Below are positions 55,369 to 63,491 of a stretch of 64,000 nucleotides of DNA, piece after piece (positions within the stretch are counted from its first letter, which is position 1; every line of letters begins with the position of its first letter). Source of the DNA: Bacteroidales bacterium (GTDB lineage: Bacteria; Bacteroidota; Bacteroidia; Bacteroidales; WCHB1-69); the NCBI GenBank assembly GCA_017615795.1, contig JAFZZK010000036.1, positions 1 to 64,000 of the forward strand, read 5' to 3'. The position numbers and the translations under genes were made by a program. Under the pieces are notes generated by a model that had not been told where the DNA came from, ran no database searches, and saw only the letters and a program-made list of their open reading frames with translations.

Positions 55369-57072
55369 ATGAAACATACACGTAATAATAACCGTTGGAT
55401 TGCATTGGCATTGTTCATTGTACTTTACGGATGGATGCATAGTGCGCGAGCGCAGCAGTTCAAGGTGGTGGAAGATACCATACGGATCAATGCCGCCGAT
55501 TATATCAGCCCGATTTCGGATTTTGAGATGAAATGGGCGGCCAAATACCACGGCTATTATTTTTGTATTTTCAAAGACACACAAATATATGATCATTGGA
55601 TTTGGAAGAATCGGTTACTTGTCATAGCCGAAGATGGGAAAAACATTGTTGAGGTAAGTTTACCCAAAGATTTTCAAGGAAACTATTATGGAGACCTTTT
55701 TGTTCGTCATGATACCCTTTACTTAAGCCCATATCACCTTCGAGATGAACAAGGAGGCTATTATTTTGATATGGATGCTTGGCAATGGATACCCGTTGAA
55801 ATGGTTTCCAATGTGATATATGATGACGACCAATACAGTGTCGCTGTTGTTGATATGGGCGAATGGGGGGCATACACTTGGTTTATTGATAAAACAGTCT
55901 CGCATATTGACGTTCTGCATAACACGCCACAAATAAGCACTGATATATGGGAAAACAGCTCCTCTGTTACTATAAAACCTGCTCATCCTGGAATTGAAGA
56001 GTTCCCTTCCCAATTCATTATGCCTGGAAAATTGTCACGTATCATCAAAAAAGACAATGTCTATTATTTTATTCGGGGCAGTAAAGTGGATACATTGATT
56101 TCTTTGGCGGGGAAAGTGCAATTGTGTGAGGAGGGTTATACCTACGAAGATGCATCCGATGACGAGAATGCTTTTCTGTCAATCATTTACCGTGCTGGAG
56201 GACTGAAGGTTGCACCCATATCCACCATTTTCCATTTCACTGGCAGAGAGGATACGGATAACTTTTGGGGCGAGAAAACTTACGACACGGTGTTTTCAGA
56301 CGCATTTTTGACAAACGGGGATCTTTACTATTTGATGAATACGAAGAAGAAAACATACATAGCCCAACTTGAAGACGGGAAACTGCTTAATAAGTATGAC
56401 TTTGGGCATCTATACCGTTTTTTTCGTTGGCACGATTGCTTCAGAGGTGAAAATCCCGCTCCGAACCAATGTTTCAAGCAATTTAGAGAGAATAAAAATT
56501 CGTATGGATTGCTGGAAATCAAGGATACGCTCATTCACATCTGTCACATTATTCATAACCAAGATTCACTGCCTCATATCGGCACCGACAATATCGAGCC
56601 TTTGCTTCAATTCCTTTTGAAGAATCTCGATCATCTGACCCTTTCGCAGACAGACAGTGTGGAGAATGCATTGCAGGCTACTTGTCAAGGAGAGTTCAGG
56701 GAATTAGCCAATAATTATTTTCCAAAAAGCACTCAAACAAACAAATATGGGAAATTAAGTTATTATACTGTTGTTGATAGCAAGATAACTTTATCGGTAG
56801 ATTATTGTGTGCATAAAAGTGATTCTGTGGTAAAAGGTGTCTTTTTTGAGTGGTTAGAAACCAATATTTACAACTCGAATACGCGCAGTTCTGGAAGAAT
56901 GGACAATGTGGAGACAAAACATACAGAAGTTTGCAAGATTTTGACTCGCCTAACGGGCAAAGAGCCTGTCAAAAAAATTGAGAGAAGCACGTATTTACTG
57001 TGGGAATACCACAATATCACCATAAAATTATACGAAAACGGAAGAATGGTAATGTATTTAAGCGAGGGATAG
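55369..57072 (+). CDS. Exported protein of unknown function
   Basis: 567 residues. I recognise no family. The N-terminus (MKHTRNNNRWIALALFIVLYGWMHSARA) is a signal peptide. The mature part is beta-rich, with repeated short strands of the type DTLYLSPYH, NVYYFIRG-KVDTL and GDLYYLMNTKKKTYIAQLEDGKL that could form propeller-like blades in the first about 370 residues. A mixed helical C-terminal region follows. There is no lipobox and no T9SS domain. The start at 55369 is chosen because an earlier start would precede the promoter. The gene is AT-richer than secA, stands alone, and is followed by a DUF4143 ATPase on the other strand. Confidence 0.75.
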   Translation: MKHTRNNNRWIALALFIVLYGWMHSARAQQFKVVEDTIRINAADYISPISDFEMKWAAKYHGYYFCIFKDTQIYDHWIWKNRLLVIAEDGKNIVEVSLPKDFQGNYYGDLFVRHDTLYLSPYHLRDEQGGYYFDMDAWQWIPVEMVSNVIYDDDQYSVAVVDMGEWGAYTWFIDKTVSHIDVLHNTPQISTDIWENSSSVTIKPAHPGIEEFPSQFIMPGKLSRIIKKDNVYYFIRGSKVDTLISLAGKVQLCEEGYTYEDASDDENAFLSIIYRAGGLKVAPISTIFHFTGREDTDNFWGEKTYDTVFSDAFLTNGDLYYLMNTKKKTYIAQLEDGKLLNKYDFGHLYRFFRWHDCFRGENPAPNQCFKQFRENKNSYGLLEIKDTLIHICHIIHNQDSLPHIGTDNIEPLLQFLLKNLDHLTLSQTDSVENALQATCQGEFRELANNYFPKSTQTNKYGKLSYYTVVDSKITLSVDYCVHKSDSVVKGVFFEWLETNIYNSNTRSSGRMDNVETKHTEVCKILTRLTGKEPVKKIERSTYLLWEYHNITIKLYENGRMVMYLSEG

Positions 57073-57167
57073 CGGAGATACGCGGGATATGCGGAAATCA
57101 GCAACCGTGGGGAAAAGTCTCTGTAATTCTGCGCCTTGACTGAGAAATCTGCGAATTATGCTTATGG

Positions 57168-58499
57168 TCATACAAACATCGTCATATATGCAGGCAACAG
57201 AATGGTTTGCTCGTCTTTCGCATAGTCTTTAGTGTAAATCATATAACGCTGTGACACCCTGGATGAGTATTTTTTGCAAAACACATCTAACGAAGTATGT
57301 GTCCTATATCCTGATGATTTAACTTCAATGGGCACCAATTTGGTTCCTCTTGAAAGCAAAAAGTCGATTTCATAATTATGTTTCTCGTCTTTGGGGAATG
57401 TATGATAAAACAGTTGATTTCCCGCACTTGCCAACATTTGTGCAATGGCGTTTTCGTATATATACCCCAAATTCGCTTCCAACTTATTGGTCAACAATTT
57501 ATTATACAACACATTTTCTGTATAATCCTTGTCCCAAAAACATAGTGTGACAAATAAACCTGTGTCCGCCAGAAAAATTTTGTAACGAGACAAATCCTTA
57601 TTTAATGACATACCCACATTAGGGTCGGTGCAATGATAGCAGAAAAGGGTTGTTTTGCTCTCCGACAAAGCCTGCATCAAATCAATCAAGGTATCTTCAG
57701 CGACCCCGCCCAATGTGTTAAATGCTACAAATCTACCAGCAGATCGATATAGTTGTGCAGGAATGGACTTAAATAGTCTTCCAAGTTTGCCAGACTTATC
57801 TATCTTCAAGAAATCTTCTTCATACAGACGGATAATATCACGCTTAGTGGCATCCACTTCTCTGAGGTTGTTGGTTGTCAAATAGGTACTTACCGCTTGC
57901 GGCATACCGCCCACCAGCATATACAACCTGAAATCCTCCATCTTCTTTCGGTGAGCTATACCTAAAGGAATCTTTTGGTCGTAAGACATCCTCAACAATG
58001 GTATCGACGCCGTATCGCCCAATGCCCAACGAAACTCTTCAAAATCCAACGGAAACATAGAGACACGTTCTTCCTCACTGGGGATTGTAATGTCTTGTGT
58101 ATTCTTGCGAATGCTGATGAGCGAGCCCGTCTCTATATAATCATATCTGCCATCGGCAACCAAGTATTTTATGGCTTGACGTGCTCTTGGGCATTGCTGA
58201 ACTTCATCAAACACGATCAATGATTTACGATCAAACAACCGGACATTATAGGTGTTTTGTAAGATTATGAAAATCAAATCCAAATTTGTAAGATCATCAA
58301 ACAAGGCAATAGTGTCCTTTGACGCTCTGTTGAAATCAACGAGGATATAGGATTTGTATTCTTTTTTGGCAAACTGTTCCACCAATGTGGATTTGCCCAC
58401 ACGCCGTGCGCCTTCCACTAAAATAGCAGTTTTCCCTTGTCGCTCGTTTTTCCATTGCAACAACCTATCATATAGTTTGCGTTTGAAAATAGTTTTCAT
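57168..58499 (-). CDS. ATP-binding protein, DUF4143 (AAA_14) family
   Basis: 443 residues. N-terminal AAA ATPase with Walker A EGARRVGKSTLVEQF and Walker B SLIVFDEVQQCPRARQ, then the arginine-sensor region and the C-terminal DUF4143 domain. That domain holds an endonuclease-like core (NYEIDFLLSRGTKLVPIEVKS). Proteins of this family are often in multiple copies in Bacteroidales and in laterally transferred regions; the role is unknown. Its own TATCTTTG box lies 24 bp upstream. Both this gene and its neighbour at 55369 are AT-rich. Confidence 0.9.
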   Translation of the reverse strand: MKTIFKRKLYDRLLQWKNERQGKTAILVEGARRVGKSTLVEQFAKKEYKSYILVDFNRASKDTIALFDDLTNLDLIFIILQNTYNVRLFDRKSLIVFDEVQQCPRARQAIKYLVADGRYDYIETGSLISIRKNTQDITIPSEEERVSMFPLDFEEFRWALGDTASIPLLRMSYDQKIPLGIAHRKKMEDFRLYMLVGGMPQAVSTYLTTNNLREVDATKRDIIRLYEEDFLKIDKSGKLGRLFKSIPAQLYRSAGRFVAFNTLGGVAEDTLIDLMQALSESKTTLFCYHCTDPNVGMSLNKDLSRYKIFLADTGLFVTLCFWDKDYTENVLYNKLLTNKLEANLGYIYENAIAQMLASAGNQLFYHTFPKDEKHNYEIDFLLSRGTKLVPIEVKSSGYRTHTSLDVFCKKYSSRVSQRYMIYTKDYAKDEQTILLPAYMTMFV

Positions 58500-58522
58500 A
58501 CATACAAATTGAAAATAGGCTG

Positions 58523-58530
58523 CAAAGATA
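58523..58530 (-). promoter_or_regulatory. Promoter -7 box of the DUF4143 ATPase gene
   Basis: TATCTTTG on the minus strand. Confidence 0.6.
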
Positions 58531-58673
58531 CAAAAAATCCTAATCCCCCGAAATTTGTTTGTATGATTTATTTAAATCCCCGCAAATTTTAAACCTAAAA
58601 AATAATAGTTTCCCCATAATTTTCACAACACCTTGATACGGGTTTTCACCAACTTTTCTGCGAAATCAAATTG

Positions 58674-59681
58674 CTACAATGACGCCACAAAATCCCTCAC
58701 ATCCTCCTCTGTGGTGTCCCAGCTGGTCACAAGGCGCACTTCATTCTCCTTTTCATCCCAAATGTAGAAGAAATATTTCTCCAACAATTTATCAATAAGT
58801 GTTTTAGGTAATTTAAGAAGCAGAATGTTGGCATCGGTGCTTTGGGTGAAGGTGTCGTAGCCGGCATCCTTAATGCCCTGCCGCAGCAACTGTGCCATTG
58901 CGTTGGCGTGGGCGGCGTTCTCCCTCCAGATGCCATCTTCCAGATAGGGAATCAGCTGGCAGCCCACATAGCGCATCTTGGAGTAGAGCTGGGCCCGCTG
59001 CTTGCGGATGTACTTGAGATTCTCGGCCAGCTCGGGGCGGAACGCGACCACCGCCTCGCACATCAGCAGACCGTTCTTTGTGCCGCCAAAACTGAGGATA
59101 TCCACCCCGCAATCCACCGTCATCTCCTTGAAACTCTTGCCCAAGGTGACGGCAGCGTTGGCCAACCGCGCGCCATCCAGATGCAGGTACATATTGTACT
59201 GGTGCACATAGTCGGCGATGGCTTTGATCTCCTCGCAGGTATAGACCGTGCCCAACTCGGTGCACTGGGAGATATAGACCGCCTTGGGCTGCGAGTGGTG
59301 CTCGAAACCCCAGTTGATGAGGCGTGGGGCAATCAGCTCGGGAGTAAGCTTGCCGTCGGGCGTCTCAATCTCGCGCAGCGCAGCACTGGTCATAAACTCG
59401 GGCGCGCCGCACTCGTCCACGGCAATGTGCGCGGTCTTGGCACACAGGATAGAGTGGAACGACTGCACGCACGCGCTCAGCGCCACGATGTTGGCACCCG
59501 TGCCATTGAACACGAAATAGGGCTCGGCGCTCTCCCCGAAGTGCTGCTTTATCAACTGCTTGGCGCACGCCGTGTAGGTGTCGTCACCATAGGCAATCTG
59601 ATGGTCGGCATTGGCCGCCTCAATAGCCTTCAATATGGCGGGATGTATGCCCGAATGGTTGTCGCTTCCGAAACTGCGCAT
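58674..59681 (-). CDS. ltaE: Low-specificity threonine aldolase
   Basis: 335 residues, PLP-dependent fold type I. Cleaves L-threonine/allo-threonine to glycine and acetaldehyde. The opening RSFGSDNHSGIHPAILKAI, the FNGTGANIVAL segment, HLDGARLANAAV and the PLP-lysine motif SFGGTKNG are typical. It is the last gene of a three-gene minus-strand unit (SHOCT protein, transporter, aldolase) with gaps of 3-5 bp. Confidence 0.92.
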   Translation of the reverse strand: MRSFGSDNHSGIHPAILKAIEAANADHQIAYGDDTYTACAKQLIKQHFGESAEPYFVFNGTGANIVALSACVQSFHSILCAKTAHIAVDECGAPEFMTSAALREIETPDGKLTPELIAPRLINWGFEHHSQPKAVYISQCTELGTVYTCEEIKAIADYVHQYNMYLHLDGARLANAAVTLGKSFKEMTVDCGVDILSFGGTKNGLLMCEAVVAFRPELAENLKYIRKQRAQLYSKMRYVGCQLIPYLEDGIWRENAAHANAMAQLLRQGIKDAGYDTFTQSTDANILLLKLPKTLIDKLLEKYFFYIWDEKENEVRLVTSWDTTEEDVRDFVASL

Positions 59682-59684
59682 AGC

Positions 59685-60947
59685 TTAGTCCTCTTTTTTC
59701 TTGGTGATTTTGCAACCCACGGTGGCAAAGAAGAGAATATATGCGTAGCTGACGAAGAGCAGCGCATACGCCACGTGCCGGTCGGCCACATCGGCAATCT
59801 TGCCATAAAGCAGAGGCATCACAGCACCGCCGGCAATGGCCATAATCAGCAGCGCAGAACCAAACTCGGTGTGCTCGCCCAAATCGTGGATGGAGAGCGG
59901 CCAGATGGCGGGCCACATAATGGCATGCGCGAAACTCAGGCAGATGATGGCCGCGATGGAATAGATGCCTGTGGTGCAAAGGGCCACGATGACCAACAAC
60001 ACCGACAGACAGAGTTGTATGATGAGCGCGTTGCGCTGCGAAATGAACTTCGGCACAAAGATGATACCGCAAAAATAACCCACCAGCAAGGCAATCAGCG
60101 CATATACGCCAAAGTAGTGCGACACATCCGTAGGGATGTTGTAGTAATTGCCGTAGGGAATCAGCGTGTCGATGGCGATAACCTCAGCACCGACATAGAA
60201 GAAAATGGCGAGGATGCCGAGCCAGAGATAGGGATAGTCGAAGATGCTGCTCTTCTTCTCCCCCTTTTGGCTCTCTTCGAGATGAATTTCGGGAAGTCGT
60301 GCCATTTTCACAAATATCACCAGCGCAATCAACACGGCGGTCATAATGAGGTAAGGCAGAATGACGCCGTTGGAGAGTTGCTGGAGTAGGGCCTCCTTCT
60401 CCGGACCGTCCGGGGTGACGCCGATTTGCTCAAACAAGTGCTCTTTTCCGGAGAACAGCGCTCTGTAAAGTAACAAAATGCCTATCATACCAGCAAGTTT
60501 GTTGCAAACCCCCATTATGCTCATACGGCGGGCAGCCGACTCCACGGGACCCAGTACGGTCACGTATGGATTGCTGGCCGTCTGCAACAACGAGAGTCCG
60601 CTGCCTTGCAAAAACAGGCCCAGCAGGAACAGGGAATAGCTGCGCGTCATCGCACCAGGCACGAACATCACACAACCGATGGCCATGATGATCAGGCCCA
60701 ACGCCATCCCGTTGCCATACCCGGTCTTCTTCAATACGTAGGAAGAGGGTATCGACATCACAAAATAGGCGATGTAGAAGGCAAAGGTCACCAAATAGCC
60801 CTGCACCTGCGTGGTAAGCTCGCAGGCGGCAGTCATATAAGGAATCAGTATGTTGTTTATCCAAGTAACGAAGCCGAACACGAAGAACAGGGCTCCGATG
60901 ATGAACATGCTGTAGGCAGTCTTTTTATTGGTGTTTTCCATATTCAA
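59685..60947 (-). CDS. Sugar MFS transporter (FucP/GluP-like)
   Basis: 420 residues with twelve predicted helices. It matches the fucose/glucose-galactose H+ symporter branch: FFVFGFVTWINNILIPYM, the SIPSSYVLKKTGYGNGMALG loop and the LQTASNPYVTVLGP segment are characteristic. The exact sugar cannot be read. It starts 5 bp after the SHOCT protein gene and is followed by ltaE after 3 bp. Confidence 0.88.
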   Translation of the reverse strand: MNMENTNKKTAYSMFIIGALFFVFGFVTWINNILIPYMTAACELTTQVQGYLVTFAFYIAYFVMSIPSSYVLKKTGYGNGMALGLIIMAIGCVMFVPGAMTRSYSLFLLGLFLQGSGLSLLQTASNPYVTVLGPVESAARRMSIMGVCNKLAGMIGILLLYRALFSGKEHLFEQIGVTPDGPEKEALLQQLSNGVILPYLIMTAVLIALVIFVKMARLPEIHLEESQKGEKKSSIFDYPYLWLGILAIFFYVGAEVIAIDTLIPYGNYYNIPTDVSHYFGVYALIALLVGYFCGIIFVPKFISQRNALIIQLCLSVLLVIVALCTTGIYSIAAIICLSFAHAIMWPAIWPLSIHDLGEHTEFGSALLIMAIAGGAVMPLLYGKIADVADRHVAYALLFVSYAYILFFATVGCKITKKKED

Positions 60948-60952
60948 GGGAA

Positions 60953-61579
60953 TTATTTGATCAGTTTCATCAGTTCTGCCTTTTTGGCATCATATTCTTC
61001 CTGGGTGATAATCTGGAGGTCTAATTTCTCCTTCCATCTCTTCAATTCCTCAAGCGCAGCCTCGGAGGCGGCATCCGAAGGGTCAACCTTGGTGATGATT
61101 TCCTTGATGGCGAGAGCCTCCTCGAAGTTGGTGCAGGCCAAGCCGCCACGGTTGAGCACGAGATAAATCTTGCAGCCGCTGCTTTTACGGTTGTACGGGT
61201 CCACGGGCACGCACTGTATTCTCTTGATGGTGGCTACGCCGCCGGCGCGGTTTTCCACTCGCTCGTAAACCTCCCTGTTGGCCGCACTGGTGGATGCATT
61301 GCTGTTCTCGTCCTCCGTCAACGAACCAAGCACGCTGCCCGTCACATCCTTGAAGTAAACATAGTACTTGCCATTGGTGGGATAACCGTAGGTGATGGTG
61401 GAGCCCTTGGTGTAGGTCACCCCGTTGGAGGCCACGTACACGGAAATGTCGTCACCTCCCGTCCGCCCTGTTAGCTCTTTGGCCGATTTTTGGGCAACAA
61501 GATCCTGATAGGTCACCGTTTGGGCAAACAGCCCGACAGTTATGATAATCAGCAAGAAAAGAGAGAATAGTTTTTTCAT
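60953..61579 (-). CDS. Exported protein with C-terminal SHOCT domain
   Basis: 208 residues. Signal peptide MKKLFSLFLLIIITVGLFAQ. The middle part (about 20-165) has no recognised family, and it contains basic residues and DPYNRKSSGCKIYLVLNRG. The last about 35 residues match the SHOCT helix pair (LEELKRWKEKLDLQIITQEEYDAKKAELM), a short domain found at the ends of many bacterial proteins. It is the first gene of a three-gene unit with the transporter and ltaE. Confidence 0.8.
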   Translation of the reverse strand: MKKLFSLFLLIIITVGLFAQTVTYQDLVAQKSAKELTGRTGGDDISVYVASNGVTYTKGSTITYGYPTNGKYYVYFKDVTGSVLGSLTEDENSNASTSAANREVYERVENRAGGVATIKRIQCVPVDPYNRKSSGCKIYLVLNRGGLACTNFEEALAIKEIITKVDPSDAASEAALEELKRWKEKLDLQIITQEEYDAKKAELMKLIK

Positions 61580-61662
61580 TATTTTAGGTTTTGATACTTA
61601 ATTTTCGCAAACAAAAAAATCCCTTTGAACGATATTGCTGGGCAAGGGTTCTTTCTGTTTCG

Positions 61663-61712
61663 GGTTTCAAGTTTCATGTTTCATGTGTGTTTTAAACCTG
61701 AAACTTGAAACC
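61663..61712. repeat. Inverted repeat at the 3' end of rpe
   Basis: GGTTTCAAGTTTCA and TGAAACTTGAAACC pair perfectly over 14 bp around a 22-nt loop. Further GAAACTT and CATGTTTCATG units lie inside or beside it. It ends just before the rpe stop codon. It probably acts as a terminator or is a repeat. Confidence 0.6.
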
Positions 61713-61719
61713 TGAAACT

Positions 61720-62370
61720 TTAAACTTGTTTAAGACTCTGAATAGCAGCTTCCGGATCTTCACTCTTGAAAACGGCGTTACCAGCCACTACGGCATCGGC
61801 ACCAGCCTTGACGATGGCAGCGATGTTGTCGCGGCACACGCCGCCGTCCACCTCGATGAGAGCCTCCGACTTGTTGCGCTTGATCATATCGCGCAGTTCG
61901 CTAATCTTGTGCAGGGACCGCTGGATGAACTTCTGACCCCCGAAACCAGGGTTCACGGACATGATGAGCACGAGGTTCACGTCGTTGATGATGTCCTCCA
62001 GTCCGGCCACGGGCGTGTGCGGATTGATAGCCACACCCGCAAGCATGTCCTCCTCCTTGATCTGGCTGATGGTGCGGTGCAAATGGGTGCACGCTTCCCA
62101 ATGAACTGTAAGCAAATCGGCACCCATTTCCTTGAAGGTGTGGATGTAACGCTCCGGCTGCACAATCATCAAGTGTACATCTAACGGCTTTTCGGAGAGC
62201 TGGCGAACTCTTTTGATGACAGGCATTCCAAAGGAAATATTGGGCACGAAGACGCCATCCATGATGTCAAGATGAATCCAGTCGGCTTGCGACCGGTTCA
62301 ACATCTGCACATCTCTTTCCAAATTGCCAAAATCGGCAGACAGCAAAGACGGAGCAATAATTGGTTTCAT
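61720..62370 (-). CDS. rpe: Ribulose-phosphate 3-epimerase
   Basis: 216 residues, TIM barrel. Interconverts ribulose-5-phosphate and xylulose-5-phosphate in the pentose phosphate pathway. Motifs: IAPSLLSADFGNL, HLDIMDGVFVPN, VNPGFGGQKF and the phosphate site VDGGV. An earlier in-frame start at 62397 lies in the -7 box, so 62370 is chosen. Confidence 0.95.
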   Translation of the reverse strand: MKPIIAPSLLSADFGNLERDVQMLNRSQADWIHLDIMDGVFVPNISFGMPVIKRVRQLSEKPLDVHLMIVQPERYIHTFKEMGADLLTVHWEACTHLHRTISQIKEEDMLAGVAINPHTPVAGLEDIINDVNLVLIMSVNPGFGGQKFIQRSLHKISELRDMIKRNKSEALIEVDGGVCRDNIAAIVKAGADAVVAGNAVFKSEDPEAAIQSLKQV

Positions 62371-62394
62371 ACTATAATTATTATAAAGGGACGG

Positions 62395-62402
62395 CAAAAG
62401 TA
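62395..62402 (-). promoter_or_regulatory. Promoter -7 box of rpe
   Basis: TACTTTTG on the minus strand, 24 bp before the rpe start codon. Confidence 0.6.
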
Positions 62403-62460
62403 CAAAAAAATCTCATGTGGGCTCAACGCAAACGGCATCCCTCTTGACTAATGTTGACCC

Positions 62461-63486
62461 TTATCGTTTCACCAATTGCCCGCAGGCGGCAGCGATATCC
62501 TGCCCCTTGCTTTGGCGCACGTTGACCACCATATTGTGGTCCTTGAGGTATTGGATAAACTCTTCACGCTGGTTGGGGTAAGAGCGGTGATAGATGCCGT
62601 CCTCGGTCTCGTTATACTCTATGATATTGATTTTCACAGGGAAAGGCCGGCAATAGCGCGCTAATTTCTCGGCGGCCTGCAATGAGTCGTTAACCTTGCT
62701 GAGCAACACATACTCAAATGTGATGCGCTGTCCCGTCTTTTGGTGATAATAGAGCAGGGCGGCCTGCAGGTCGTGGAGTGTGTTGTGTTCCGTGACGGGC
62801 ATGAGTATCTCCCTGACAGCGGGGTCTGCACTATGTAGCGAAATAGCCAACCCACAGGGAAAATTCCTGTCAGCCAAAGCCTTGATACCCTTGATGACAC
62901 CTGCTGTGGAGAGCGTGATGCGCGTGGGTGACAAGCCGAAACCTTTGGGGTCTGTCAGCTTGTCAATGGCCGTCATCACATTGGCGAAATTGAGCAACGG
63001 CTCGCCCATACCCATGAAAACGATATTGGTGATGTTGTTGCCGTACAGCTCTTTCGCACGGACGTTCATCAGCACGTATTCATCCACGATTTCAGCATAA
63101 TGCAAATTACGGGTGAACCCCATTGTGCCCGTGGCGCAGAAAGCACAATGCAAGGGACAGCCCACCTGTGAGGAGACGCACGCCGTGACGCGGTCACCGG
63201 CTGGGATGAGCACCCCTTCGATCAAGAGTCCGTCATGAAGCTTGAGGGCGAACTTAGCCGTCTTGTCGCGGCTTTGCACCTCCTGCTCAATCACGGTGCG
63301 GGCAAAAGCAAAATGCTCTGCTAACTTCGACCGCAATGCCAACGAAAGGTCCGTCATCTCCTCAAAGGAGCCGACGCCCCGCTGCCAAAGCCACGTCCAG
63401 ATTTGCTTGGCTCTGAACTTCTTTTCTTGGATAGAGAACAAAAATTGTTCCAATTCTTCGTATGTAAGGGTACGGATATCTGTCAT
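62461..63486 (-). CDS. rlmN: Dual-specificity 23S rRNA/tRNA adenine-C2 methyltransferase RlmN
   Basis: 341 residues. Radical SAM methyltransferase of A2503 in 23S rRNA and A37 in some tRNAs. The 4Fe-4S motif is in CPLHCAFCATGTMGF (CxxxCxxC), and GMGEPLLNF and the terminal AACGQL with the resolving Cys are present. It is preceded by the RapZ-like gene by 5 bp, so they probably form one transcript. Confidence 0.95.
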   Translation of the reverse strand: MTDIRTLTYEELEQFLFSIQEKKFRAKQIWTWLWQRGVGSFEEMTDLSLALRSKLAEHFAFARTVIEQEVQSRDKTAKFALKLHDGLLIEGVLIPAGDRVTACVSSQVGCPLHCAFCATGTMGFTRNLHYAEIVDEYVLMNVRAKELYGNNITNIVFMGMGEPLLNFANVMTAIDKLTDPKGFGLSPTRITLSTAGVIKGIKALADRNFPCGLAISLHSADPAVREILMPVTEHNTLHDLQAALLYYHQKTGQRITFEYVLLSKVNDSLQAAEKLARYCRPFPVKINIIEYNETEDGIYHRSYPNQREEFIQYLKDHNMVVNVRQSKGQDIAAACGQLVKR

Positions 63487-63491
63487 AGTCG

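Noticed and set aside
58842..60389. Open plus-strand frame of about 515 codons across ltaE and the transporter
   Set aside because: It covers two real minus-strand genes and their boundary and has no signature of its own.
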